DNA of 64,000 bases. It comes from Bacteroidota bacterium. Its GTDB lineage: Bacteria > Bacteroidota > Bacteroidia > Sphingobacteriales > Sphingobacteriaceae. Below, piece after piece: positions 27,592-36,209 of the stretch (position 1 is the stretch's first letter; each line of letters begins with the position of its first letter). The position numbers and the translations under genes are program-made. The DNA lies in NCBI GenBank assembly GCA_018266915.1, contig JAFDZM010000034.1, positions 28,811 through 92,810 on the forward strand, given 5' to 3'. The notes beneath the pieces are model-generated. The model did not search any database and had not been told where the DNA came from. It saw only the letters and a list, made by a program, of their open reading frames with translations.

Positions 27592-28206
27592 ATGAAAATT
27601 AATCGAAAAACAGTATGGGCCTCCCTGCTGATACTTGGCGGTATATTCATCGCAACAACCACTTACTCACGCGATACGGCTGATTCCCTTTCAACGGCGC
27701 TATCCTCGGCTTATCCCATTGCCCATAACACAGGGTCATTGGCTGATTTCCCAAAACTGCATCCACTGGTCGTACATATTCCCATTATGTGTTTAGTCCT
27801 CGCATTTCTCAGCGAGGTTGCTTCATTTTTCGTCTTCAAACGCGAGCTAAGCTGGGTAACCGTGGTATTGGTCATAACCGGGTTTACCGGTGCCTGGCTT
27901 GCATCCGGCATATTCCATGGCGGCGACCCCAACCTCTCGCTGCTCGACCCGGTATCGAGGGCGACCTTTGAAAAACACGAACAGTATGCCGGCTATACGG
28001 TATGGCTTGGCGGCATAGCCGCACTTGGCAAAATAGTCAGCCACTTTTTACTAAAACGAAAGCTGGTTTATGAAATCGCCGTAACCCTGTTGTTGGCTGC
28101 CTGTTCCTATACGGTCATCGTAGCGGGCGATATGGGTGCACGCCTGGTGCACATTGACGGAATAGGCGTTCAGGGCCGGGATATTCCGGCTCATGACGAT
28201 ATGTAA
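27592..28206 (+). CDS. DUF2231-type membrane protein
   Basis: A 204-residue protein with a signal-anchor-like N-terminus and four more membrane spans. It has the DUF2231 mark LHPLVVHIPIMCLVLAFLSEV near 60, then TGFTGAWLASGIFHGGDP, and a fourth-span histidine/glycine pattern ending GDMGARLVHIDGIG. In related membrane cytochrome proteins this module precedes a haem domain (compare the protein at 18928), and here it stands alone. It may take part in envelope redox steps, but no cofactor is proven. It is followed at 28247 by a DUF3347 gene. Confidence 0.75.
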   Translation: MKINRKTVWASLLILGGIFIATTTYSRDTADSLSTALSSAYPIAHNTGSLADFPKLHPLVVHIPIMCLVLAFLSEVASFFVFKRELSWVTVVLVITGFTGAWLASGIFHGGDPNLSLLDPVSRATFEKHEQYAGYTVWLGGIAALGKIVSHFLLKRKLVYEIAVTLLLAACSYTVIVAGDMGARLVHIDGIGVQGRDIPAHDDM

Positions 28207-28246
28207 TCCAACAAATTTTCTCATTTATTTTTTAAAAATTATTACT

Positions 28247-28705
28247 ATGAAACCCAAAATCATCATAACCCTGCTCGTAACGGCGGCCTTATCATTTGGT
28301 ATCCGGGTGAACGCAAAAGCTGTATCTGCCAATACGATCGAAAATGCTTACGAGCAATATGCCGCAATAGATAAGGCCCTTACCAGCGACGATGCGGCAG
28401 GAGCAAAAGAAGCCGCAGGCCGGCTCATTTCAGCATTAACCGACACCAAAGACGCGGATGCGGCCATCAAAGCGGCAACGGGCATCAGCCAGACCTCCGA
28501 TATTAAAGAGCAACGTAAATCATTCGCCTTGCTTACGGTGGCCATGCACAATTTGTTCAGGAATGAGAAAGCTGGAAAGACGCTCTATATCCACTATTGC
28601 CCGATGGCAAAAGCCTATTGGATGGATGAGGATAAAACGATCCACAACCCCTACTACGGAAAATCCATGCCATCCTGCGGTAGAACGACCGGTATGGTCA
28701 TGTAA
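28247..28705 (+). CDS. DUF3347 domain periplasmic protein
   Basis: A 152-residue protein with signal peptide (ending VNAKA near residue 23). The DUF3347 pattern follows: YEQYAAIDKALTSDDAAGAKEAAGRL, then LFRNEKAGKTLYIHYCPMAKAYWM and a final NPYYGKSMPSCG. The domain is frequent in copper clusters and is also found fused to CusB-type adaptors. The YCPM and SCG segments may bind metal. The ATG at 28247 is preferred over the in-frame one at 28193 because it begins the signal peptide and avoids overlap with the DUF2231 gene. Confidence 0.85.
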   Translation: MKPKIIITLLVTAALSFGIRVNAKAVSANTIENAYEQYAAIDKALTSDDAAGAKEAAGRLISALTDTKDADAAIKAATGISQTSDIKEQRKSFALLTVAMHNLFRNEKAGKTLYIHYCPMAKAYWMDEDKTIHNPYYGKSMPSCGRTTGMVM

Positions 28706-28725
28706 CCAAAACAAAATGATGCACC

Positions 28726-31089
28726 ATGAAAACAATGAGCATATTTAAACGCCATATTACAGGTATATTTATGATGGCAATAGCTTTAAGCTTTGCACTA
28801 CCGGCATTCGCCCAGCGGCCGGTAAAAGAATATTACCTGACGATAAAAGACCAGAAAGTAACGAAAGCGGGCCACAGCGCCCAAGCGGTTACCATCAACG
28901 ACTCGATACCGGGGCCGACACTGTATTTTACCGAAGGTGATTCGGCCGTTATCCATATCAAGAATGAGATGAAGGTGGCTTCGTCCATTCACTGGCATGG
29001 CGTACTGATCCCCAATTATTACGATGGGGTGCCCTATCTCAGCACGCCCCCCATTGCGCCGGGCAAAACATTCACCGTACGGTTTCACTTGCGGCAAACG
29101 GGCACTTACTGGTACCATTCCCATAGCATGTTCCAGGAGCAAAGCGGACTGTACGGCGCTATTGTCATTTATCCCAAAAAGCCGGTACGCCACTATGACA
29201 AGGAAATAGTCCTGTTGCTAAGCGACTGGACGACAGAAAACCCGAAACACGTTATGAACAACCTGAAACGCGGCCTGGAGTGGTACAGTATCAAAAAAGG
29301 ACAGGCGCAGAGCCTGAACCGGGTTATCGCGCATCACGGATTCGGTGAAAGATTTCAAATGGCCTGGCAACGTATGCCCCCGATGGATATATCGGACGTT
29401 TATTACAACGCTTTTTTAACCAATGGCAGCAGCAGCTTAAACGCGCCTGACGTGCATCCTGGCGAACCCATCCGGCTACGGGTTATCGACGGATCTTCGT
29501 CTACTTTTTTTCATCTGCAATTTGCCGGCGGTAAAATGCAGGTTATTGCCGCCGACGGGCAGGACGTGAAGCCCGTAGCTGTAAACCGGTTACTGATGGG
29601 CATAGCGGAAACTTACGATGTCGTGATTACAATACCGGCAAGCGGGAAGTACGAATTCAGGGCCACCGCACAGGACGGCTCGGGCCATACTTCCGTTTAC
29701 TTGGGTAAAGGGGCGCTGCACGAAGCGCCTGCGCTACCCAAACCCGATGTATTTCATCTGGAGGGCATTATGATGGAAGGCATGGCCGGCATGAAAATGA
29801 AGATGAACGGCATGACAATGGACATGAGCCCCAAAATGATGCAGCGCGAAATGCCCTACCTTAAAAAAGATTATATAGACCGTGAAGATATCAATACCGC
29901 AGGCACCGACAATATGTATATGGGCGATATGGACATGGGAAATATGCAGATGGGTGACATGTCCGGCATGAATAGCGATAGTACGGTCAACCAGAAAATG
30001 GATATGGGGAAAGCCGATGATAAAACCGGCGATGATAAAATGGAAACCGGTATGAGTAGTATGGCAGGCATGAAAATGGGCAAACTTCAGCAGGATGATT
30101 CGGTGATATTTAATTATAACATGCTGCGGGCGCTTCATCCCACCGCTTTTGATACCACAGGGCATCAGGTGCGCCATCTGACATTCAATCTTACGGGCAG
30201 CATGTGGCGCTATAACTGGAGCATCAACGGGAAAACACTTTCTGAAAAGGATTCAATACTGGTGCACAAAGGCGAAATTCTCCGCATCACGATGAACAAT
30301 GCAACAATGATGTATCACCCCATGCACCTGCACGGGCATTTCTTCCGGCTGGTTAATGACAATGGTACCTATTCGCCTTTAAAACATACGGTCATCGTGC
30401 CACCGATGCGTTCCATTACCATCGAATTTCTGGCAGATGAACCCGGCGATTGGTTTTTTCATTGTCATATTTTATATCACATGATGGCTGGTATGGCCCG
30501 GAGCTTTCAATACGCAGACTATCAACGGCCCGACACGATGAAAAACTACCCCATGAAGAGGCTGTTTAATGATGATAATCACTGGTATTTCTGGGGCAAC
30601 GGCACCGTCGCTTCTAACCGGGGCGAGGGTTATGTGTCTTACTCCAACCGTAAAAACTGGATACAGGTTAGCGGCGACTACGGCTGGGACAAACGGGAAA
30701 ATGAAATAACCGGTTCGTATGAGTATTTCGTCGGTAAATTTCTCCGCCCATACGCAGGCGTAGTAACCAGTAACAAAGATGAATATCTGGATTATTTCAG
30801 AGATAACGGTAAAACGGTTCCGCAGCAGGATACCAGGGGCCTTGTCGGGGTTCGTTATCTTTTGCCCCTGTTCCTGAATGCTGACCTGCGCATCGATACC
30901 AGGGCGCACGCCCGGTTCACCCTTAGTGGCGAAACCTGGCTGTTCCAAAGATTATGGCTAACCTATATGGGCAATACCGACAAGGAATACGAGGCAAACC
31001 TGGAGTATATGCTCAGCCAATATATTTCATTATCCGGAGGTTACAGTTCAGACTATCGCTGGGGAGGTGGGGTAATGGTTAGGTTTTAA
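28726..31089 (+). CDS. multicopper oxidase (CopA-like) fused to a CopB-like outer-membrane domain
   Basis: A 787-residue exported protein (signal peptide near residues 1-30, ending AFAQ). Residues 35-340 and 470-600 form a multicopper oxidase. The copper ligands lie in HWHG near 90, WYHSHS near 129, HPMHLHGHFF near 530 and FHCHILYHM near 577. Residues about 345-455 are a methionine-rich insert with repeated MxMGxM-like units, as in Cu(I)-handling CopA/CueO proteins. Residues about 610-787 are made of alternating strands (WIQVSGDYGWDKRENEIT, VGVRYLLPLFLNADLRIDT) and end in aromatic F, resembling the CopB barrel. It should oxidise Cu(I) in the envelope. ATG 28735 is an alternative start. Confidence 0.85.
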   Translation: MKTMSIFKRHITGIFMMAIALSFALPAFAQRPVKEYYLTIKDQKVTKAGHSAQAVTINDSIPGPTLYFTEGDSAVIHIKNEMKVASSIHWHGVLIPNYYDGVPYLSTPPIAPGKTFTVRFHLRQTGTYWYHSHSMFQEQSGLYGAIVIYPKKPVRHYDKEIVLLLSDWTTENPKHVMNNLKRGLEWYSIKKGQAQSLNRVIAHHGFGERFQMAWQRMPPMDISDVYYNAFLTNGSSSLNAPDVHPGEPIRLRVIDGSSSTFFHLQFAGGKMQVIAADGQDVKPVAVNRLLMGIAETYDVVITIPASGKYEFRATAQDGSGHTSVYLGKGALHEAPALPKPDVFHLEGIMMEGMAGMKMKMNGMTMDMSPKMMQREMPYLKKDYIDREDINTAGTDNMYMGDMDMGNMQMGDMSGMNSDSTVNQKMDMGKADDKTGDDKMETGMSSMAGMKMGKLQQDDSVIFNYNMLRALHPTAFDTTGHQVRHLTFNLTGSMWRYNWSINGKTLSEKDSILVHKGEILRITMNNATMMYHPMHLHGHFFRLVNDNGTYSPLKHTVIVPPMRSITIEFLADEPGDWFFHCHILYHMMAGMARSFQYADYQRPDTMKNYPMKRLFNDDNHWYFWGNGTVASNRGEGYVSYSNRKNWIQVSGDYGWDKRENEITGSYEYFVGKFLRPYAGVVTSNKDEYLDYFRDNGKTVPQQDTRGLVGVRYLLPLFLNADLRIDTRAHARFTLSGETWLFQRLWLTYMGNTDKEYEANLEYMLSQYISLSGGYSSDYRWGGGVMVRF

Positions 31090-31149
31090 CCGACAGGATA
31101 GCCAAAAGTGACCAGAATCATCTTTTTAGCTATTGACTGTCATAGACTA

Positions 31150-31178
31150 AACAACTGGTTTTACTGAACTTAGTTGTT
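31150..31178. promoter_or_regulatory. inverted repeat before the CopZ-like gene
   Basis: AACAACT (31150-31156) and AGTTGTT (31172-31178) form a perfect 7-bp inverted repeat with a 15-base spacer, 22 bases upstream of the gene at 31200. It could be an operator for an unidentified regulator. Confidence 0.35.
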
Positions 31179-31199
31179 ATTAAATTAATTTCAGAACAA

Positions 31200-31409
31200 A
31201 TGCATAAGGAATATCACATAGAAGGAATGGGTTGCGAAGGTTGTGTAAACAGTGTGAAGCTGGCTTTGCAGAAGGTTTCGGGTGTTAGTCATGCCGATGT
31301 GAAGTTGAACCCTCCAATAGCGACACTAACAACGGACAAGCCTATTGACATAAAGGAGTTACAATCGAGCTTGAGTGAAGCCGGATATTATAAAATCAGG
31401 GAACAATAA
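31200..31409 (+). CDS. copZ: HMA-domain copper chaperone
   Basis: A 69-residue cytoplasmic protein consisting of one heavy-metal-associated domain. The metal site GMGCEGC has cysteines at 12 and 15, and the fold continues with VKLALQKVSGVSHADVKL and LQSSLSEAGY. It should carry Cu(I) to the P-type ATPase encoded two genes downstream. That ATPase lacks an HMA domain of its own, which makes a separate chaperone plausible. It forms a group with the SHOCT and ATPase genes. Confidence 0.9.
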   Translation: MHKEYHIEGMGCEGCVNSVKLALQKVSGVSHADVKLNPPIATLTTDKPIDIKELQSSLSEAGYYKIREQ

Positions 31410-31426
31410 TTTAAAAACCAAATATC

Positions 31427-31651
31427 ATGATGTACTATAATGGAAGCTACTGGGGGATGAACTTGATCTGGTGGATCATTTGGATTATCCTGTTTATATG
31501 GATATTCATTACCCCTTATGATATTCCCGGTCAGCGAAGAAAGAAGGATTCTCCGCTTGACATCCTCCAAAAAAGGTTTGCATCCGGAGAAATTACCAAA
31601 GAAGAATACCTGGATAAAAGGAAGGTATTAGAAGATGAATCAAAAAAATGA
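31427..31651 (+). CDS. small SHOCT-domain membrane protein
   Basis: A 74-residue protein. One membrane span (residues 11-30, rich in W and I) is followed by a basic stretch and a C-terminal SHOCT motif (DILQKRFASGEITKEEYLDKRKVL). SHOCT is a short oligomerisation-like motif without known activity. The stop overlaps the start of the ATPase gene as ATGA, so the two are translationally coupled. This pairing suggests an accessory role with the ATPase. Confidence 0.85.
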   Translation: MMYYNGSYWGMNLIWWIIWIILFIWIFITPYDIPGQRRKKDSPLDILQKRFASGEITKEEYLDKRKVLEDESKK

Positions 31652-33690
31652 GGTTAATACCTCTGATTGATAAAGATAGAAAATCAAAGATGGATCATAG
31701 CAAAATGAATCATACAGAGGGGCATGCTACGGCCATGCACGGACACGATCATCACGCAATGATGATTGCTGATTTCCGGAAGAGGTTTTATGTTGTACTC
31801 GCCCTGACTGCGCCTATTATGGTGCTATCGACAATGATACAGCGGTTTATGGGGGTTAATTGGCAATTTACGGGTTCTCCCTATCTTTTATTTGCTTTGT
31901 CAACCGTGGTTTACCTTTACGGCGGCCGGCCTTTCTTAACAGGTTTGGCCAACGAAGTAAAGACAAAGAACCCCGGAATGATGTTCCTGATCGGTTTCGC
32001 CATCACGGTCGCTTACGGTTACAGCACAGCCATCGTATTTGGTTTAAAGGGGATGGATTTTTTCTGGGAGCTGGATACGCTGATCCTCATCATGCTGCTG
32101 GGACATTGGATCGAAATGAGATCAGTCGCAGGGGCCTCCCGCGACCTGGAACTTCTGGTACAGTTGATGCCCGCTGAAGCCCATATGGTCATGCCAGGAA
32201 TGGTTCACGACGTCAAAACAGAGACCCTCAAGACAAACGATATCATCCTGGTAAAACCGGGCGAAAAAGTGGCCGCGGACGGGATCATTTCGGAAGGTGA
32301 CAGCTATGTAAATGAAAGTATGCTGACGGGCGAGTCCAGACCGGTTCATAAAAGCAAAGGTGATAAAGTGATCGCGGGTTCAATTAATGGTAACGGCTCT
32401 TTCCAGGTTGTTGTCTCCCATCCGGCTAAGGACTCCTACCTTTCACAAGTCGTAAAGTTGGTTGATGATGCACAAAAATCAAAATCAAAAACGCAATTGC
32501 TGGCGGATACAGCCGCAAGATGGCTGACCATTATTGCATTGGTTACCGGCATTACAACTTTTTTGTGCTGGTTTTTGTCCGGCCAGACTTTGGCTTTCGC
32601 GATGGAAAGGATGGTAACTGTCATCGTGATCTGCTGCCCGCATGCACTGGGCCTCGCCGTACCTTTGGTTGTGGCTAAATCCACTGCTTTATCGGCCAAA
32701 AACGGATTGCTCATTAAAAACAGGAATGCATTTGAAAATTCAAGAAAAATAACGACGGTTGTTTTTGATAAAACCGGGACGTTGACCGAGGGGAAATTTG
32801 AAGTTTCCAGGGCCGGTTCATTCAATAAGAATTTTGACGAAAATGGGCTGATTCGTTTGTCGTCTGCACTCGAACAAAATTCTGAACATCCGATAGCGAC
32901 GGGCATCCTGCAAATGGCAAAAGACAGGGAAATACCTGTTCCTGCGGCAAAAAATTTTAAAGCGATTACCGGACAGGGTGTGCAGGCGATGGTGGAAGGC
33001 GAAAGCGTTGCAGTTGTCGGCCCCGGATATTTGAAAGAAAATAAGATCACCGTCCCGGAAGGTTTTGCCGCTGACGATACTGAAACGGTGGTATTTGTGC
33101 TGATCGGCGAAGCGCTGGCCGGATACATCGCTTTGTCGGATAAGATACGGCCCGAATCGGCCCCGGCCATCCACACGCTGAAGGAGGAACATATCAAATC
33201 GATCCTGCTTACAGGCGATAACGCCAAAGTAGCGGCCGGTGTAAGCAAAACATTGGGTATGGATAGTTTTATCGCGGGTGTACTACCGCACGAAAAGCTG
33301 GAGAAAATAAAGGAATTGCAAAACGAAGGCGGATTTGTTGCTATGACGGGCGACGGGGTGAATGATGCTCCGGCACTGGCACAGGCCGACATTGGTATCG
33401 CAGTTGGCTCGGGAAGCGATATCGCTGCGGAGACGGCAGGTATTGTGCTGGTGAACAGTAACCCGAAAGATATTGTGAGTTTAATATTATTTGGCAAGGC
33501 CACCTACCGCAAAATGATCCAAAACTTGGTCTGGGCCACGGGGTATAATGTAGTTGCGCTGCCATTGGCGGCAGGAGTATTATATAACCAGGGTGTGGTA
33601 TTGAGCCCCGCTGCAGGGGCCGTCTTGATGACCATCAGTACAGTTGTTGTAGCCATCAATGCAAACAGGTTAAAAGTAAAAGCATGGTAG
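31648..33690 (+). CDS. copper/silver-translocating P1B-type ATPase (CPH type)
   Basis: A 680-residue inner-membrane pump. The N-terminus is rich in His and Met (HGHDHH near 32-37) and has no HMA domain. The eight-span P1B layout shows LTGES near 226, the membrane metal motif C330-P-H, phosphorylation site D374 in DKTGTLT, the SEHPIA nucleotide-binding motif near 413, and GDGVNDAPAL near 568. A CPH motif marks the CopB-like P1B-3 group, usually for Cu(II)/Ag or Cu(I). The ATG at 31648 is coupled to the SHOCT stop. ATG 31690 is an alternative that begins MDHSKMNH. Confidence 0.92.
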   Translation: MRLIPLIDKDRKSKMDHSKMNHTEGHATAMHGHDHHAMMIADFRKRFYVVLALTAPIMVLSTMIQRFMGVNWQFTGSPYLLFALSTVVYLYGGRPFLTGLANEVKTKNPGMMFLIGFAITVAYGYSTAIVFGLKGMDFFWELDTLILIMLLGHWIEMRSVAGASRDLELLVQLMPAEAHMVMPGMVHDVKTETLKTNDIILVKPGEKVAADGIISEGDSYVNESMLTGESRPVHKSKGDKVIAGSINGNGSFQVVVSHPAKDSYLSQVVKLVDDAQKSKSKTQLLADTAARWLTIIALVTGITTFLCWFLSGQTLAFAMERMVTVIVICCPHALGLAVPLVVAKSTALSAKNGLLIKNRNAFENSRKITTVVFDKTGTLTEGKFEVSRAGSFNKNFDENGLIRLSSALEQNSEHPIATGILQMAKDREIPVPAAKNFKAITGQGVQAMVEGESVAVVGPGYLKENKITVPEGFAADDTETVVFVLIGEALAGYIALSDKIRPESAPAIHTLKEEHIKSILLTGDNAKVAAGVSKTLGMDSFIAGVLPHEKLEKIKELQNEGGFVAMTGDGVNDAPALAQADIGIAVGSGSDIAAETAGIVLVNSNPKDIVSLILFGKATYRKMIQNLVWATGYNVVALPLAAGVLYNQGVVLSPAAGAVLMTISTVVVAINANRLKVKAW

Positions 33691-33721
33691 TAATTCTGTA
33701 TGATATTAAATATAAATAATT

Positions 33722-34075
33722 ATGAAAAGAATCATGATCGCCATAGTTGCCGTTGCACTGAGTTGCAGCGCTATGGCACAAGCAAAAAAAGACACCTCCA
33801 TGCACGGGATGTCTCAGCAGTCTATGCACCACATGTCTGGCTATGTTATGATGATGAATGGTAAAATGATGAACGTGATGAACGGCAAAAGTATGCCCAT
33901 GCTGCATGATATGACGATGTCTAACGGCACAATGGTAATGCCCAACGGAATGATTAAAATGAAGTCGGGTAAAACGATGATGCTGAAAAACGGTTATTGC
34001 GTGACTATGAATGGCAAGATATCCAAAATGCCAATGAAAAATGGCATGATGATGAAGGATAGTATGAAAAATTAA
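33722..34075 (+). CDS. methionine-rich DUF6799 periplasmic protein
   Basis: A 117-residue exported protein with signal peptide (1-20, ending AMAQA). The rest has about 30 methionines in repeated short units such as GYVMMMNGKMM, SNGTMVMPNGMIKM and GKTMMLKNGYCV. These repeats match the DUF6799 pattern. Methionine clusters in exported proteins bind Cu(I) or Ag(I), so a periplasmic copper sponge is inferred. The gene follows the ATPase by 31 bases and is followed by a strong hairpin. Confidence 0.85.
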   Translation: MKRIMIAIVAVALSCSAMAQAKKDTSMHGMSQQSMHHMSGYVMMMNGKMMNVMNGKSMPMLHDMTMSNGTMVMPNGMIKMKSGKTMMLKNGYCVTMNGKISKMPMKNGMMMKDSMKN

Positions 34076-34084
34076 AATAATTTT

Positions 34085-34110
34085 GCGCCCGGTATGATAA
34101 CGCCGGGCGC
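34085..34110. other. GC-rich hairpin between copper genes
   Basis: GCGCCCGG and CCGGGCGC form a perfect 8-bp stem with a 10-base loop, nine bases after the DUF6799 stop. No T run follows on the plus strand, so it may stabilise the upstream mRNA or partly terminate transcription. Confidence 0.6.
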
Positions 34111-34139
34111 AGTTGAAATAAAATCCATATCTTAGAGTG

Positions 34140-34523
34140 ATGAAACGGATAGCACTCGTCATATTAGCTTTTTTTTATCTCATCTCTTGCGTAGGCATTG
34201 GGACTGAGAGCTTTTATTGCTGCGGGAAACTTGCGTCTGTTCACGTTGTGTATGGTGTGGGGGACGATGCCCCCGCTAAAACAGTTAACGGCAAAAAATG
34301 CTGCACTAATCAAATTCGCAGCTTTAAACTGAAAGACCACCAAATTATTACGCAGGCATATTGGGTTAGTGCCCCTCTACCGATAATACTTCCGGCTTTT
34401 TCTGCAATGAATATAAGCCTCCCATTGAAGGAGGTTGCAAACCATATTGCTTATCAGGGAAATGCTCCTCCAGGGCATCCTGATATACCTGCCTATACTC
34501 TTTATTGCACCTACCGGATCTGA
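34140..34523 (+). CDS. second HYC_CC_PP-type small secreted protein
   Basis: A 127-residue protein with signal peptide (about 1-20). It has SFYCCGKL in place of LHYCEGG, then KKCC near residue 58, a hydrophobic centre, and NAPPG near 113, ending YCTYRI. The order of marks parallels the protein at 27089, though overall identity is low. The ATG at 34140 is used because the in-frame GTG at 34137 adds only one residue. It lies between the DUF6799 and metal-binding-domain genes. Metal binding is inferred. Confidence 0.75.
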   Translation: MKRIALVILAFFYLISCVGIGTESFYCCGKLASVHVVYGVGDDAPAKTVNGKKCCTNQIRSFKLKDHQIITQAYWVSAPLPIILPAFSAMNISLPLKEVANHIAYQGNAPPGHPDIPAYTLYCTYRI

Positions 34524-34642
34524 TTCTACTCTTTCCTTTTGGCCGCATTTGCAATTTCGGCTGAAACCCAATTCATCATCTTAATTTATCGTTCCTGCAC
34601 TGGCTTGCCATTGCTATTTACTCATTCTTAAATTTTAAAAAC

Positions 34643-34888
34643 ATGAAAAAACTCATGCTGATGGCAGTTGCTATCCTCTTTTCTATTGCGACTGTATTTG
34701 CCGCAAATCATCATAAAGGTACAATGCCAACTGACACTACCAAAAAGACCAGGGCGGCTAAAGTGATCTACACCTGCCCGATGCATACCGACTTGATAAG
34801 CTATAAGCCGGGCAAATGCCCGAGACCAGGCTGCGGCATGACGCTGGTGAAAAAGAGTGATCTGAAAAAGAAAACAATGAAAATGTAA
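34643..34888 (+). CDS. exported heavy-metal-binding domain (HMBD) protein
   Basis: An 81-residue protein with signal peptide (1-20) and one HMBD: YTCPMHTDLISYKPGKCPRPGCGMTL (two parts, 43-50 and 58-68). The same domain precedes both adaptors further on, with CPICGM instead of CPRPGCGM here. It is probably a free periplasmic metal carrier. It stands just upstream of the RND pump gene, 46 bases away. Confidence 0.85.
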   Translation: MKKLMLMAVAILFSIATVFAANHHKGTMPTDTTKKTRAAKVIYTCPMHTDLISYKPGKCPRPGCGMTLVKKSDLKKKTMKM

Positions 34889-34934
34889 TTCATTCAGGCC
34901 CGGTGAAAAGTCTGGGTTTAACAAAATCATCAAG

Positions 34935-36209
34935 ATGATCAATCAATTGATATCCCTGTCTTTAAAAAACAGGTACATTATATTACTGGTCGCCGCAGGG
35001 CTTTTTGCCTGGGGCGCATATTCCGTCAGTCAAAACCCGGTTGACGCCATCCCCGACCTTTCTGAAAACGAGGTGATCGTCTTCACGGAATGGGCGGGCC
35101 GCAGCCCGCAGATCATAGAAGATCAGGTGACCTATCCGCTGGTGAGCAACCTGCAGGGTATTCCGGATGTGAAAACCATCCGCGCAACCTCAATGTTCGG
35201 GATGAGCTTTGTTTATATCGTTTTTAACGATAAAGCAGACATTTACTGGGCAAGGAGCCGGGTACTGGAACGGCTTGACTATGCACGCCGCTTGTTGCCT
35301 GATGGGGTAACGCCAACCTTAGGACCGGACGCTACTGGTGTGGGCCAGGTATTCTGGTACACACTGGACGCGAAAGGCATGGACCTTGGCGAACAACGCG
35401 CCTTGCAGGATTGGTACGTAAAACTAGGCCTGCAAACTGTTCCGGGTGTGAGTGAGGTAGCTTCCTTTGGGGGCTTTGAAAAACAATACCAGATCGCTAT
35501 TGACCCGCATAAACTCGATTATTATAACATTCTGCTATCGCAGGTACTTAAGGCCGTAAAAAGCAATAATAACGATGTGGGCGGCCGCAAGTTCGAAATG
35601 AACGGTACGGCTTATATCGTCAGAGGGCTGGGTTATATCAAAAACTTGTCGGACGTGGAGAATATGCCCATCGGCGTTATCAATACGGTACCTGTCAGGA
35701 TCAAGGATGTTGCCACGGTGCAGATGGGTGGCGACGAACGCCTCGGGATATTCGATCAGAACGGCACCGGTGAAGTAGTCGGTGGTATCGTGGTGATGCG
35801 TTACGGAGAAAATGCCGACCAGGTGATCCAAGCTGTCAAAGACAAGATGAAAGATATACAGAAGGGATTGCCTCAGGGCGTTACCTTTAAAATAGCCTAT
35901 GACCGCAGTGCATTGATCGAGAGCGCGGTAAACTCTGTGAAGCACACGCTAATTGAAGAAATGATTACCGTATCATTGATCGTTATCCTGTTCCTGTTCA
36001 GTTGGCGCAGCGCCCTGAGCATCATTATCCAGATACCCATAAGCATAGCCACCAGTTTTATCCTGCTCAATGCCTTTGGCATAAGCTCTAATATCATGTC
36101 TCTGACGGGTATCGCTCTGGCAATAGGTGTTATTGTGGATAACGGTATCGTCATGGTCGAGAACTCGCACCGTAGTTTATCCATCGCACAAAAAGAAGAA
36201 AGAACATGA
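34935..36209 (+). CDS. cusA: CusA/CzcA-type RND pump, N-terminal part (gene split)
   Basis: A 424-residue product that covers the first 40 percent of an HME-RND pump. It has the first membrane span, the porter region (NPVDAIPDLSENEVIVFTEW, IRATSMFGMSFVYIVF), and spans 2-4 ending in GVIVDNGIVMVEN. The normal length is about 1040 residues. This frame stops inside the cytoplasmic loop after TM4, and the rest of the pump continues in another frame from ATG 36206, overlapping as ATGA. The combined sequence has no gap. Either a one-base change broke the gene, or the pump is made as two chains. Confidence 0.88.
   Translation: MINQLISLSLKNRYIILLVAAGLFAWGAYSVSQNPVDAIPDLSENEVIVFTEWAGRSPQIIEDQVTYPLVSNLQGIPDVKTIRATSMFGMSFVYIVFNDKADIYWARSRVLERLDYARRLLPDGVTPTLGPDATGVGQVFWYTLDAKGMDLGEQRALQDWYVKLGLQTVPGVSEVASFGGFEKQYQIAIDPHKLDYYNILLSQVLKAVKSNNNDVGGRKFEMNGTAYIVRGLGYIKNLSDVENMPIGVINTVPVRIKDVATVQMGGDERLGIFDQNGTGEVVGGIVVMRYGENADQVIQAVKDKMKDIQKGLPQGVTFKIAYDRSALIESAVNSVKHTLIEEMITVSLIVILFLFSWRSALSIIIQIPISIATSFILLNAFGISSNIMSLTGIALAIGVIVDNGIVMVENSHRSLSIAQKEERT

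Noticed and set aside
29734..30177. His-rich antisense ORF of 147 codons
   Set aside because: It is the shadow of the Met-rich insert of the multicopper oxidase (CAT codons opposite ATG).
32436..33503. Antisense ORF of 355 codons opposite the P-type ATPase
   Set aside because: It is Ser/Ala/Pro-biased without known motifs, and the plus-strand ATPase motifs are complete.
33656..34162. His-rich antisense ORF of 168 codons
   Set aside because: It is the opposite-strand shadow of the Met-rich DUF6799 gene.
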